A stretch of 32,066 nt of DNA from an uncultured Clostridia bacterium (GCA_944392885.1 CALXYG010000024.1:1-32066); one strand, 5' to 3'. Counted from the first letter of the stretch, positions 14,715 through 23,662 are shown. Notes: generated by a model not told the origin, from the letters alone. Program-made: numbers and translations.

Positions 14715-16787
14715 TTACATCATTGTTTGCATTGTTGAGAATGAACTTGTCATACTTAAAAGTCCTATTACTACCAATGGTACAATTAAGTATGCTACAA
14801 ACAAGCAAACCATTGGTGCAAAACCAATTGCCTTTCCTATTAATCCTTTTTTTGAAATTAATCTTTCATTTGATTCCTTTCTTTTTTCTTGATAGTATGC
14901 TCTTTCTGTATCTAATTCATCAAATGCATCTTTAATTGGTATTTTTTCTACTGCCGCTTGTAGGCTTTCTACAATTCTTACAAAAGGCAAATAACTAACA
15001 TCATTTTTTAGTTCTTCTAAAGATTCCCATGCACCACTTTCATAGTTGTTTACACATTTTGTAATTGGTTCTCGGAAAATATTAGAATATCTTTCTAGCC
15101 ATTCCAAAATTATTTCTACATTTACTCTTTCAATTTTCATTAGCATTAATATAATAGTTTGGAATTGCATTACTTCATTTTCCATTTCTAACTGTCTCAT
15201 CTTTTTTTGGAATATTAGTAGCCAAATTGGGAAATAGTAACCCATTAAGGCAAATGCAATAGATAGCAGTAGTTCAAACCATTGTAGATATTCGCTATTT
15301 ACAATTTGTAATTTTTGGTATATTCTTTCAGTAGCTTCTTGTATTTCTTCTTCTGTTGCTTCTTCATAATAATTTGAGTATTTTACACTTGTTGCTATTT
15401 GTTCTTGTGTTGTTTCAGGTTTTCCTTTATAAAGATTTAAAAAATAATTGTCCTGCTCTGTAATTTCCATTGCCTTTTGCTCTGTTTGCCCTGACATTTG
15501 TCCTACTATATCTAAGTCTGTTGTTGGCTCTGTATATACCATATTAATAGCAACTTTATGTGTTTGATCAAAAAGGAATATTGATATAAAAAATACAAGA
15601 ATACATATTGTTATACGGTTTACATACAACCATTCCATCTTTAATTTTGATGCTGAGTCTTTTAATAGAGTTCTTACTTTTCGATATTCTTTTGTTCCCT
15701 TATTTGGTAAAAATACATTTATTATTCTTTTGCCTATTGGATTTTTGTATACTCTGTTTTGCCATGGATTTTCTGTGTTTTGAGTGTTTTTTCCAGTACC
15801 ATTATCTTTTAATTTTCTTATTAATACATAACATATAAATGTTATTAAAATGATTAATATTTGTACAATTAGCCCTAGTTTTCCATTGTAGAATGAGTCT
15901 GTAAATGAGAATTGTGATAAAGCCCATGATTTTATAGGTCCTAAAAACAATACTGGAATTGCAGCAATAACAGATAAACTTTGAAATACATAATCTAATT
16001 TGTCTCTTTTAAGTATTTCCAATTGCATTTCCTGTGTAATGTTATTTACATTTTTTAAATAAAGTGACCCCTCGTCTACTGTTCTATCTCCAAATTCTTT
16101 TGTTAAATATGAAATTCCCGCAAATTCTTTTAGATAGCTGTTTGGTGCTACATCATAATATTTCTCAAGTTCTGATTCTGGGTCATCTGATATAAGTATT
16201 TCGTAGATTTTTTCTGCTTGACGTGATACCTCTAGCTCATCATCTTGAGCTACTTCATATATTGCCTCTTCTACCATGTTATATTCATGATAAGCATGTC
16301 TCATTTCAGCAAAAAAGTCAATTTGTTGTTTTAATAATTTGTTATCTACCTTGTCTACAAAGCCTTCTATAATAGTTTCTATTAATAGCATCTCAAATAC
16401 TAGTAATATAGAAAGTAGTAGTATATCGTCTTTTGTCATCATAATAAGAGCAATAGTAAATGGAATAATTATTAACAAAGCACGAAAAATAATTTTAGCT
16501 GATTGCTTGCGGGTTAAGTATTCATCATCAATATTAATTATTTCTAGTCTTCTTCTTAACTTTAATGTATATCTTTTAATAATAGGTATTTTTATAAAGT
16601 TTATATACAATTTTTGATAAATAACATCCATTGAAAACTTTTTTTCTTGTGTTCCTTCTCTAAGTTGTCTTATGTATTTGTTTTCAGACTTGTTAGCATA
16701 TTTATTAATAATCATATATGCAACTATAACTGCTAAGAATAATCCTCCTGATATCATCATTAAATAAATAATTGCTTGTTCAGACAT
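14715..16787 (-). CDS. Fused TadB/TadC-like pilus platform protein (690 residues)
   Basis: Inner-membrane platform of a Tad/type II secretion-like machine. Classical TadB and TadC are about 300 residues each; this protein has 690 and looks like the two in tandem. Half 1 has helices near residues 5-27, 95-135 and 270-325 with a T2SSF-like region (QQIDFFAEMRHAYHEYNMVEEAI). Half 2 has helices near 390-405 and 505-530 and another T2SSF-like region (MQFQTIILMLMKIERVNVEIILEWLERY), and ends in a membrane segment (PMVCLFVAYLIVPLVVIGLL). It follows the CpaF ATPase gene by 21 bases. No known enzyme motif; the role is inferred from this layout and from its place between ATPase and pilins. Confidence 0.82.
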   Translation of the reverse strand: MSEQAIIYLMMISGGLFLAVIVAYMIINKYANKSENKYIRQLREGTQEKKFSMDVIYQKLYINFIKIPIIKRYTLKLRRRLEIINIDDEYLTRKQSAKIIFRALLIIIPFTIALIMMTKDDILLLSILLVFEMLLIETIIEGFVDKVDNKLLKQQIDFFAEMRHAYHEYNMVEEAIYEVAQDDELEVSRQAEKIYEILISDDPESELEKYYDVAPNSYLKEFAGISYLTKEFGDRTVDEGSLYLKNVNNITQEMQLEILKRDKLDYVFQSLSVIAAIPVLFLGPIKSWALSQFSFTDSFYNGKLGLIVQILIILITFICYVLIRKLKDNGTGKNTQNTENPWQNRVYKNPIGKRIINVFLPNKGTKEYRKVRTLLKDSASKLKMEWLYVNRITICILVFFISIFLFDQTHKVAINMVYTEPTTDLDIVGQMSGQTEQKAMEITEQDNYFLNLYKGKPETTQEQIATSVKYSNYYEEATEEEIQEATERIYQKLQIVNSEYLQWFELLLSIAFALMGYYFPIWLLIFQKKMRQLEMENEVMQFQTIILMLMKIERVNVEIILEWLERYSNIFREPITKCVNNYESGAWESLEELKNDVSYLPFVRIVESLQAAVEKIPIKDAFDELDTERAYYQEKRKESNERLISKKGLIGKAIGFAPMVCLFVAYLIVPLVVIGLLSMTSSFSTMQTMM

Positions 16788-16808
16788 TTTGGGCTTTCAC
16801 CTCCCATT

Positions 16809-18773
16809 CTATTTTGCCGTATTAGGCTTTCTTCCTCTTTTGTTTACTATTTTTTCTTCTTTTGCCTCCACAATCCTGTTAGATTTAATATTTACTTTAC
16901 CCCAATTTTTTTCAATAAATTTATCGAATTCTTCTACATCAATATCATCCATATTATTTCGCATTTCATTAAGGTTATAGTCTGTAATTTTATTAGTTAT
17001 TACATATTCTCCATCAACAAACTCCAAAATATTTCTATACTGATATAATTCTTTATCTGTCTGTTTTGTGAAATAATATGTAGCATTATCCATAAATTTT
17101 TCAATTTTTCCTTCTAATGTTTTCTCTTTTCTGTGGTCGAAAGTGTATTCGTTTTTATTTTCTACTGGAATACATTCTGTAACTCTTTCTATATATCTTC
17201 TTCCGCGGAAATCTTTTACCAGATGAACATTGAAATTTAATACTTGTACAACCTGTTCTTCTGCAGTTTTCTCATTTGTAAAGACTCCTGTCCTAAGCAT
17301 TGAGTTACGAAGTGCTGTGACTAAGTTTGGAAATGTTTTAGCATGGTGTGTGAATAATGTGAATTTTGATGCGACCTGCGCAGCTTGTATCATCCAAGAT
17401 GCAACAGGGTCTGTTGCAACCTCTCCAATGATATTTACAGATCCATCTGTTTTCTTTTGAACGTCTAATCCTTCCTGACCGCTGATAGTATCTGTTTCAC
17501 GAAATGTAAGAATGTTTCTTGTTGGATAAATTTTTCTTAAGTGAAGCTCAAACGCAGTTTCCTGAACCCTTATATTCATTGTTTCATAAATGTTTTCTAT
17601 CATTGCCATTAACATAGTTGTTTTTCCACAACCCTGTTCACCAGTAATTGCAACAATTCTTGCTCCTTTTACTAAGAATTTCATCAAGCTAATTGCTTTA
17701 TCAGCACCAGGCAAATTAATTAATTGCTCAAGTGAAGCTCTTTTTACATCGAATTTTCTTACGAAAAATGCCCATGTTTCTGAAAAGCTTGGTCTTACAA
17801 CAACAACACGAGACCCGTCTTTCATTTCATTGATTTTATAACCATTAGTATCAGATAACTGTCCAGGATTATTGTATTTATAAATATTTTGGCATACTCT
17901 TTTTAGTTCACTCTCTGCGCCAAAAGATAAGAATTCCAAACGTATTGATTTTCCTTGAAAGAAAATCCAAATACTATCACATGCTCTTGGCACTTTGTGT
18001 TCTAACACTTGTCCCAGGTAGTCTCCATCTGTTTGTGCTACCTGGCTTAGGAAACTCTCTGGTAACCCAGATACACCTCCAGATACACCATCAATGTTCA
18101 TATCTCGAATTTCATCAATACTGCTATATCCTTTATAATGTTGGTAAATTCTCTGTACAACAATGTTCAATTTATCTGAAAAACCTAAAATTATACTTTC
18201 TGTTTCATAAATGTGGTTAATCTCCTCTGATGTAATAACGTAACTAGGTTTAGTTTCTCCTGCAACATATTTCAAGACTGCTAAATTATATTTTTTTATA
18301 AGTTGTGTTAATGCTTCATATCCAAATTCTTTTTTGTATACATAAATTAATATATCAAATTTATCACTTGGTGTTAAAAGAGAAGGTATATCAAAAGGGA
18401 TTGCTTTCGATACGTTTGTTTCGTCTACACCATATTCTTTTGCGAGCAAATCATAAATTAATTCTTTAATATACTTTTTGTCGTTTACATCACCATATGT
18501 ACATCCTTTTAATGCCTTTTTCAATTCATACTTTTTGTTTTTCCTTCTTTTTAATTCCTCTTCGGAAAGTCCAATATCATATAAATTAATTTTTGTTATT
18601 TCGTCTAGTCTTCTTTTTACAAAGTCGGTCATTTTTTCTAGTGTAAATGTTTTATCATCTACCTGAACAGAGTCATCAACTACTTCATTTTTCTTTTTAT
18701 TTAAGTAGTAAATAACTAATACCGCTGATACAACAAGTACAATAATCATTAGTATTACATTTGTAAAATTCAT
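16809..18773 (-). CDS. cpaF: CpaF-family pilus assembly ATPase with an N-terminal membrane anchor (654 residues)
   Basis: VirB11/CpaF-type secretion ATPase that powers pilin polymerisation. Walker A is TGEQGCGKTTM (about residues 376-386), the Asp-box region FRETDTISGQEG follows, Walker B is VNIIGEV, and the His-box region TLFTHHAKTFPNLVTALRN comes after it. RRYIERVTECIPV matches the C-terminal part of CpaF. Unusual features are a transmembrane helix at residues 5-23 (NVILMIIVLVVSAVLVIYYL), which CpaF proteins normally lack, and a length well above the usual 400-500, due to an N-terminal extension of about 150 residues and a C-terminal tail with KRGRKPNTAK. In the operon it follows the second CpaE-like gene by 31 bases. 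Confidence 0.9.
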   Translation of the reverse strand: MNFTNVILMIIVLVVSAVLVIYYLNKKKNEVVDDSVQVDDKTFTLEKMTDFVKRRLDEITKINLYDIGLSEEELKRRKNKKYELKKALKGCTYGDVNDKKYIKELIYDLLAKEYGVDETNVSKAIPFDIPSLLTPSDKFDILIYVYKKEFGYEALTQLIKKYNLAVLKYVAGETKPSYVITSEEINHIYETESIILGFSDKLNIVVQRIYQHYKGYSSIDEIRDMNIDGVSGGVSGLPESFLSQVAQTDGDYLGQVLEHKVPRACDSIWIFFQGKSIRLEFLSFGAESELKRVCQNIYKYNNPGQLSDTNGYKINEMKDGSRVVVVRPSFSETWAFFVRKFDVKRASLEQLINLPGADKAISLMKFLVKGARIVAITGEQGCGKTTMLMAMIENIYETMNIRVQETAFELHLRKIYPTRNILTFRETDTISGQEGLDVQKKTDGSVNIIGEVATDPVASWMIQAAQVASKFTLFTHHAKTFPNLVTALRNSMLRTGVFTNEKTAEEQVVQVLNFNVHLVKDFRGRRYIERVTECIPVENKNEYTFDHRKEKTLEGKIEKFMDNATYYFTKQTDKELYQYRNILEFVDGEYVITNKITDYNLNEMRNNMDDIDVEEFDKFIEKNWGKVNIKSNRIVEAKEEKIVNKRGRKPNTAK

Positions 18774-18804
18774 TTGCTAGTGCTCCTTCCTTGGAAAACT
18801 ACTA

Positions 18805-19623
18805 TTAGTTTTTCATTTGTAATTCTTGTAATCGGTAGAGAATTTTTTCTGTAGTTTTGTTTACTTCGCTAATGAACAAAGCATTTCTGTCATTTTCCTC
18901 TAATTTTCTAAAGCGTAAGAAAAAATCCGCTACTTTTCCTTCATTTGCAGCTTCAAAAAATAATGTACTATAAGGTACTGTAAAAATTTCCTTTTCTCCC
19001 ATGTATCTTGCTACATTTTTACTACTATATTTTGAATAACGATCATATCTCCCTATTAGTAATAATATATTGTTTTGCTTAAATAATCTTTCTTCTTCTT
19101 TTAGTTCTATATAAGCATTAATTAGCTTTAATCTTTGTGTTAAGTTTACTACAATTAAATCAGACATTTCTAGTATTTCTCTAGAATCTTCATTGTCTAA
19201 CCCCTTATTTAAGTCTACAAATATTAGGTCGTAATAACGATTGGCAGTTTTTAAAATTTCTTTGTATACTGGTCTTATTTTTTCGTATTCTTGATAATTA
19301 TCGCTTTTTATGCCTGGTAATATTTCTAATCGATTTTTAAATACTATTTTTGTGTAATTTGTAATAATTTCAGGAGATGTTTTGTTACTTACAATTGCTT
19401 TTGCAAGTTCCTCAATTCCAGAGCCCAATCCTACAACATTGGTTTTATTAATTATTTTGCCTTCTTCCCAATAGCATGATTCTAGAGTAGTATCATTATA
19501 ATTTGTAGATAGTACTAAAATCTTGCAATTATGCTCTATTGCCATATATGTAGAAACAGCGGCGACTGACAATGTTTTTGCTGTTTCTTCTTTTCCATTG
19601 CTCCAAAAAGTTATAATTGCCAT
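18805..19623 (-). CDS. CpaE/MinD-like ATPase 2 of the Tad-like operon
   Basis: Protein of 272 residues of the ParA/MinD fold. The N-terminus MAIITFWSNGKEETAKTLSVAAV has a deviant Walker A with the signature lysine and KT (GKEETAKT). DLIFVDLNKGLD is the Walker B/switch region, and DLIVVNLTQRLKLI follows as in MinD-type proteins. CpaE-like ATPases localise pilus assembly at the membrane. The gene begins 3 bases after the stop of the preceding CpaE-like gene, and its ribosome binding site AAAGGAG lies within that gene's end, indicating translational coupling. Confidence 0.82.
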   Translation of the reverse strand: MAIITFWSNGKEETAKTLSVAAVSTYMAIEHNCKILVLSTNYNDTTLESCYWEEGKIINKTNVVGLGSGIEELAKAIVSNKTSPEIITNYTKIVFKNRLEILPGIKSDNYQEYEKIRPVYKEILKTANRYYDLIFVDLNKGLDNEDSREILEMSDLIVVNLTQRLKLINAYIELKEEERLFKQNNILLLIGRYDRYSKYSSKNVARYMGEKEIFTVPYSTLFFEAANEGKVADFFLRFRKLEENDRNALFISEVNKTTEKILYRLQELQMKN

Positions 19624-19626
19624 GTT

Positions 19627-20325
19627 TTATACTCCTTTTTCTATATTTCGCATAACGCGCTTTAATTCACCTATACTTACATTTTCTAATATTTGTTCTA
19701 CCATAAACAGTAAACTCTCTTTATATTGATTACTTAAATTTTTAAATTTTATTTTTTCAACTCTTTGACACTCTATTATTACGCTTTGATCACCTAATTC
19801 GAATGGGAAATATATTTTTATTTCATCCCAACTAATTGAATATTCTGAAGATAAGAAATTTAGATAATCATCTTCCTCTTGTTCCATTGTTTTAGAATAC
19901 AATACTTTAACCATATGTATAGTATTTTTTAGTCCACTTAGTATTTCTAGTCCTTTTTTTAAGGAATATAAATCAAAAGAGGTAACAAAGTAATTAATGT
20001 CTGCATCCTTCATATCAAAATTTTCAAAAACCCTACTGCAATCAATATCAATAAGTGCTATGTCATACTCTAGTTCATCTGTTTCTGATAAACCTAAGTA
20101 ATATTTTATTTCCTCAAAATCTTGGAATCCAACAGCTACATCAAAATCTTCAAATTCCGTAACATATGTTTTTGTAGGGTTAATAACTGGTACAATGTAT
20201 TTTGCTTTTTGTGTAATAGTAGAATCAATAACAACTGTTTTCTTTCCCATTACAGTTAATATTTTCGCAATTTGTATAATAAGGTCAGTTTTGTCAAATG
20301 AACCGACAAATCCGATTTTTTTCAT
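19627..20325 (-). CDS. CpaE-like ATPase 1 with a degenerate P-loop
   Basis: Protein of 232 residues. The start MKKIGFVGSFDKTDLIIQIAKILTVMGKKTVVID resembles the first strand, P-loop and second strand of ParA/MinD proteins, but the P-loop reads GSFDKTDL, with only one glycine and no GK(T/S). DIALIDIDCSRVFENF occupies the Walker B position. It may bind nucleotide poorly or act as a regulatory partner of the neighbouring CpaE-like ATPase. Lies 23 bases after cpaB. The two adjacent ParA-like genes are distinct in sequence and are not a recent duplication. Confidence 0.72.
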   Translation of the reverse strand: MKKIGFVGSFDKTDLIIQIAKILTVMGKKTVVIDSTITQKAKYIVPVINPTKTYVTEFEDFDVAVGFQDFEEIKYYLGLSETDELEYDIALIDIDCSRVFENFDMKDADINYFVTSFDLYSLKKGLEILSGLKNTIHMVKVLYSKTMEQEEDDYLNFLSSEYSISWDEIKIYFPFELGDQSVIIECQRVEKIKFKNLSNQYKESLLFMVEQILENVSIGELKRVMRNIEKGV

Positions 20326-20348
20326 GTAAACCTCCTACTATTAAAATT

Positions 20349-21422
20349 TTATTGTGTAATTCCAGTTGCTCCAGCTAATTCCTCTAAATATTTTTCCCTA
20401 AGTGCTTTTCTTTTTTCACTTTCTTCTTTAACTTTTTCTTCAATATTCGTTTGTGCCTGTTCTGCGTATTGATTTAGAGCGCTGTTAATATCATTTGTTC
20501 TCTGGTCTACTTGTGCTTGAGTATAATTTTCAAATAATGCTTGTTTTGCTTCATTTCTAATATTTGGATTATTTTCAATTAATTTTAATACAGCTGGGCT
20601 GACAGCATAAGTAGGTGTTGCTGTTCCCTGAACTCCAGGCTCAACAAATAAATTGACATATAATTTTGATCCTGTCATTTGATATGCTTCTACCATAGCA
20701 TTGCTCATTGTTAAAATTTCTTCTTCAGATAATTTTAACCAAATTGTATCTTCCATAATATCAATTACTCTCTTTTTAGAAATGACAATATAATCTTGTC
20801 CAGTTGGAAGGGTTAAACGCACATCAATATAATCATCAACATTAATTTTTACTGGTAGTTCAAGCATATTATATTCTTGCAATCTTAAATCATCATTTGA
20901 AATTTCGTCGCTTTTTGCCACTAAATCTAGTGTTAAAACAGAGTTTGCTTGCATGTTAACTTTGGCAACGAGTGGAACATCTAGAAATTCTACTAATTCT
21001 TTTTGATTATTTACTGTTTTATAATAATTTCCATCTGTTTGGTCTTTTTCTATTCTTACTTTTGTTCCATTTTCAATTACATATAAGCCAGTTGTATCTC
21101 TATTAATGGTATTTCCTGTTTTCTTTTCTAGTAAAGAATATTCCATAAATGTTGATAAACTTGTAACGGCATTTGCTGGAACAGTTGATAAAAATACCTC
21201 TTGCATTCTTAACATATCCTGAGTTATAATTTGACCTGAACTAACATTAGTGTTTAAAACGTATACTGCAACTTGTTGCTGTTCCTGTTCTTGTTGTTCC
21301 TTTCTAGCATCAACTAAGAACTTTACCAAGATTCCTATAATAAGTGCTGAAATTATCAGCATTACTAACATTCCTAATAAGAATGAATTTCTTGCTTTTC
21401 TTTGCATTGGATTTGTTGCCAT
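20349..21422 (-). CDS. cpaB: CpaB/RcpC-like pilus assembly protein with SAF domain (357 residues)
   Basis: First gene of the Tad-like operon. N-terminal cytoplasmic stub, one transmembrane helix (about residues 13-34, SFLLGMLVMLIISALIIGIL), then an extracellular SAF-type domain with VAVYVLNTNVSSGQIITQDML and later VDDYIDVRLTLPTGQDYIVISKKRVIDI, the pattern of CpaB/RcpC. The C-terminal 90 residues are a glutamine- and glutamate-rich helix. In diderms CpaB works with the secretin. No secretin gene is present here, as expected for a single-membrane cell, so the domain probably contacts the wall. RBS GGGAGG precedes the ATG. Confidence 0.86.
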   Translation of the reverse strand: MATNPMQRKARNSFLLGMLVMLIISALIIGILVKFLVDARKEQQEQEQQQVAVYVLNTNVSSGQIITQDMLRMQEVFLSTVPANAVTSLSTFMEYSLLEKKTGNTINRDTTGLYVIENGTKVRIEKDQTDGNYYKTVNNQKELVEFLDVPLVAKVNMQANSVLTLDLVAKSDEISNDDLRLQEYNMLELPVKINVDDYIDVRLTLPTGQDYIVISKKRVIDIMEDTIWLKLSEEEILTMSNAMVEAYQMTGSKLYVNLFVEPGVQGTATPTYAVSPAVLKLIENNPNIRNEAKQALFENYTQAQVDQRTNDINSALNQYAEQAQTNIEEKVKEESEKRKALREKYLEELAGATGITQ

Positions 21423-21482
21423 TTTTATTCCTCCCTTTATCTCTCTTCGTATTCACTTACAAAAGATTACTATTTCTTTAAT

Positions 21483-21512
21483 TGTATAACAAAATTAACT
21501 TAAAAACAACAA
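21483..21512 (-). promoter_or_regulatory. Candidate promoter of the Tad-like operon
   Basis: On the minus strand TTGTTG (21507-21512), 18 bases, TATACA (21483-21488), giving a leader of about 55 nt before cpaB. Match to consensus is moderate; position at the head of the operon is the main support. Confidence 0.35.
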
Positions 21513-21573
21513 AATACATTCTTTGTAACATAAAAATAATATAGTTGTAATATTTTTGTAATATGGAATAACC

Positions 21574-21616
21574 CTTTTTAAGTTGTAGAAAATACAGCTT
21601 ACTGTAACTTAAAAAG
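21574..21616. repeat. Inverted repeat between the HAD gene and the Tad-like operon
   Basis: 11-bp arms CTTTTTAAGTT (21574-21584) and AACTTAAAAAG (21606-21616), with an inner ACAG/CTGT pairing in the loop. It may terminate the HAD transcript, but no T-run follows on the minus strand. Confidence 0.5.
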
Positions 21617-21678
21617 CGCGATATGTTTTTTTCAAATTCATGTAAAAAGCACATCACACTTTCATATTTTTTTACTAA

Positions 21679-22554
21679 TTATACAATTAAATATTTTTGT
21701 AAAACGGTTGCCACTCCTTCTTCATCATTAGTTAATGTAATTTCTTTTGCAACTTCCTTAACAACTGGGTTGCTATTTCCCATTGCTATTCCCAATCCTG
21801 CATTTTTTATCATCTCTATATCATTTACATTATCTCCAATTGCCATTACTTCATCTGGCATAATTTGATATTTTTCCATTAAAAATTTTAATGCATTCCA
21901 TTTGTTTACATTTTTATTTGTAATTTCTGTATAGTAATATTCTATTAGGAGCTCTTCCGTACCATATTGTATTATTTTTCTTGACATGTGAGCTACATCT
22001 AATATGTCAATTTGCTTATTTCGTCTTAATTTTGCCAAAATACCTTGAAAAATAGATTTGTCTTTGTCACATACAGTGACTTTTAAAAAGTTTTTGGCTT
22101 GAATATTATTAATATATTTAGGAATATTCTCCACGATATCGATTTGTGTTCTTTTATCTTCTTGTTTTTTTTGATTTTCGCTATTATAATATAATGTGTT
22201 ATAGTTTAATGATTTTGTTATAACAGAGCGTTCTGTATACACATTATAGTACATACTGTTTTCTTCGCAAATATTGATTATTTCCAATACTCTTTCTTTA
22301 GAAAGGTATTGATTATATATTGTTTCTTTTTTCTGCATATCATAAATAACAGCACCATTACCAGAAATTATATATTTATCTGCTCCAACTTCAATTGCAA
22401 AATTTTCTATTGCACTATTTACTCTCCCAGAAGTCAATACAATTTTTACACCAGTTTTTAAAATTTTTTTTATTATTTCTTCACTATTTTTTGTAATTTC
22501 TCCATACGAATTTAAAAGTGTACCATCTAAATCAATCGCTATTAATTTATACAT
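21679..22554 (-). CDS. Cof-type HAD-superfamily phosphatase
   Basis: Protein of 291 residues in the HAD IIB (Cof) group of sugar-phosphate or nucleotide-related phosphatases. Motif I is DLDGTLLNS (residues 8-16, with the nucleophile D8 and acid/base D10). Motif II is the serine/threonine of LTSGR (about 41-45). The cap lies between about 85 and 195. Motif III is the lysine of NKNVNKWNALKFL, and motif IV is IGDNVNDIEMIKNAG. All catalytic residues are present. The substrate cannot be told from sequence. Monocistronic; the upstream region is shared divergently with the SASP gene. Confidence 0.93.
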   Translation of the reverse strand: MYKLIAIDLDGTLLNSYGEITKNSEEIIKKILKTGVKIVLTSGRVNSAIENFAIEVGADKYIISGNGAVIYDMQKKETIYNQYLSKERVLEIINICEENSMYYNVYTERSVITKSLNYNTLYYNSENQKKQEDKRTQIDIVENIPKYINNIQAKNFLKVTVCDKDKSIFQGILAKLRRNKQIDILDVAHMSRKIIQYGTEELLIEYYYTEITNKNVNKWNALKFLMEKYQIMPDEVMAIGDNVNDIEMIKNAGLGIAMGNSNPVVKEVAKEITLTNDEEGVATVLQKYLIV

Positions 22555-22632
22555 ATTTGTCTCCTATTATTTTTTTTAACTGTATCATTTTTTTATTTTT
22601 CTGTCAACGAATTTTTTAGCCAAAAATTTCTA

Positions 22633-22661
22633 GTTTATTTTTCTTTAATTTACACATTATA
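22633..22661 (+). promoter_or_regulatory. Candidate sigma-G promoter of the SASP gene
   Basis: GTTTA (22633-22637), 17 bases, CATTATA (22655-22661). The -10 fits the sigma-G consensus CATWMTA fully and the -35 fits GHATR at four of five positions. It lies about 64 bases before the ATG of a gene whose family is normally sigma-G controlled. Confidence 0.45.
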
Positions 22662-22724
22662 TATATTGAAAAAACAATTTTATGTTTTTTTTAAACACAA
22701 AGAACTTTCTAGGAGGTGAAATAA

Positions 22725-22931
22725 ATGGCAAACACAAATAGCAATAGAAAATTAGTTCCAGAAGCTATGGACTCTTTAGATAAATTCAAATATGAAGTAG
22801 CTAGTGAAGTTGGAGTTAACTTAAAAAATGGTTATAACGGAGATATATCAGCTAAAGATGCTGGTAAAATCGGTGGTAACATGGTAAGAAAACTTATCCA
22901 ACAGGCTGAAAACCAAATGATTGGTAGATAG
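22725..22931 (+). CDS. Alpha/beta-type small acid-soluble spore protein
   Basis: Protein of 68 residues. Alpha/beta SASPs coat spore DNA and protect it from UV and heat, and are degraded by the GPR protease on germination. The GPR-site region KYEVASEVGVNL and the C-terminal DNA-binding segment GGNMVRKLIQQAENQM match the family, as does the length. Start ATG 22725 with AGGAGGTG 8 bases upstream. Two CGG trinucleotides (AAC GGA, ATC GGT) are out of phase and harmless. A strong terminator follows. Confidence 0.96.
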   Translation: MANTNSNRKLVPEAMDSLDKFKYEVASEVGVNLKNGYNGDISAKDAGKIGGNMVRKLIQQAENQMIGR

Positions 22932-22950
22932 AGTTTTATTAAAATATAAT

Positions 22951-22991
22951 AATAGCGTTTTTGTTTAAATTAAATAAAAACGCTATTTTTT
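22951..22991 (+). terminator. Rho-independent terminator of the SASP gene
   Basis: 12-bp stem AATAGCGTTTTT with its complement (22976-22987), followed by TTTTA. Confidence 0.9.
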
Positions 22992-23039
22992 ATTGTATAT
23001 GAAAATTGACATATATTTTGACCTGACCATATACAGAAT

Positions 23040-23068
23040 TTTACATAATATATATTTTATGTTATAAT
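23040..23068 (+). promoter_or_regulatory. Sigma-A promoter of the GNAT gene
   Basis: TTTACA (23040-23045), 17 bases, TATAAT (23063-23068); 11 of 12 positions are consensus. The start of transcription would lie about 22 bases before the ATG. Confidence 0.75.
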
Positions 23069-23097
23069 ATTTTTATCAAAATTTAGGAGGGGATAAC

Positions 23098-23580
23098 ATG
23101 TTCTTGCAGTCTAGTAAGGTTTTACTCAGAAGTTTTTCACCTGAAGACGCTGACCAATACTATGAAATCGCCTGTGACGACTCAATTCGGAAATATTTGA
23201 TGTATTTCTATACTAAAACGCCTGACGATTCTGTTCGACTAATCAACGACTTGTGCAATTGTGACTTTTCGAATAACTTTTGGTTTGCTGTTTGTGATTC
23301 ACGTACTGGCGAACTAGTTGGTGTATTAGCTGCTTTTCGTACATTTTCACTAGTTCTGGAAATATGTTTCTTTACTGGAAAAAAGTATCGCAGATGTGGC
23401 TATTGCATAAATGCTTTAGAGCTTTTTATTAACTATGTTAAAGAAAACACCAAATACGCCTCTTTGTTCTTCAATGTTGAAACTACAAATGCATCTTCTC
23501 ATGCGATATTGCGCAGGCTAGGTATTTCAATCCAAGACGGTCAAGAATATTTTGTATATTCTCTTCATACCAGAAAATAA
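23098..23580 (+). CDS. GNAT-family N-acetyltransferase with an unshifted in-phase CGG
   Basis: Protein of 160 residues, RimJ/RimL-like. LLRSFSPEDADQYYEIA opens the fold; GELVGVLAAFRTFSLVLEICFFTGKKYRRCGYCINALEL holds strands 3-4 and the acetyl-CoA loop, which reads KKYRRCGY where Q/RxxGxG/A is usual. ETTNASSHAILRRLGI is the C-terminal motif. The acceptor is unknown. Start ATG 23098 behind AGGAGGGG. Codon 31 is CGG (23188-23190) in ATT CGG AAA TAT, and the frame continues normally for 129 codons; a +1 shift would stop three codons later. Codon use has more C and G (GAC, AAC, CGC) than the neighbours, which suggests recent transfer. This gene is one of two exceptions to the CGG pattern of the window. 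Confidence 0.88.
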   Translation: MFLQSSKVLLRSFSPEDADQYYEIACDDSIRKYLMYFYTKTPDDSVRLINDLCNCDFSNNFWFAVCDSRTGELVGVLAAFRTFSLVLEICFFTGKKYRRCGYCINALELFINYVKENTKYASLFFNVETTNASSHAILRRLGISIQDGQEYFVYSLHTRK

Positions 23581-23598
23581 TTTTTTTCTGTTCAACAT

Positions 23599-23662
23599 TT
23601 TTAGGTGTATGAAGTAATTTTCTATCACCTAAAAACCCACCTTAAATTTGGTGGGTTTTTTT
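23599..23662. terminator. Convergent terminator region between the GNAT gene and hpf, with alternative pairing
   Basis: The main stem is AAAAACCCACC (23631-23641) with GGTGGGTTTTT (23650-23660) and works in both directions. A second possible stem, TTTTAGGTG (23599-23607) with CACCTAAAA (23626-23634), overlaps the first arm, so the two exclude each other in part. Confidence 0.8.

Noticed and set aside
23098-23580. GNAT gene as a pseudogene
   Set aside because: The frame is intact over 160 codons with promoter, ribosome binding site and terminator. It conflicts with the CGG rule and is reported as an exception instead.
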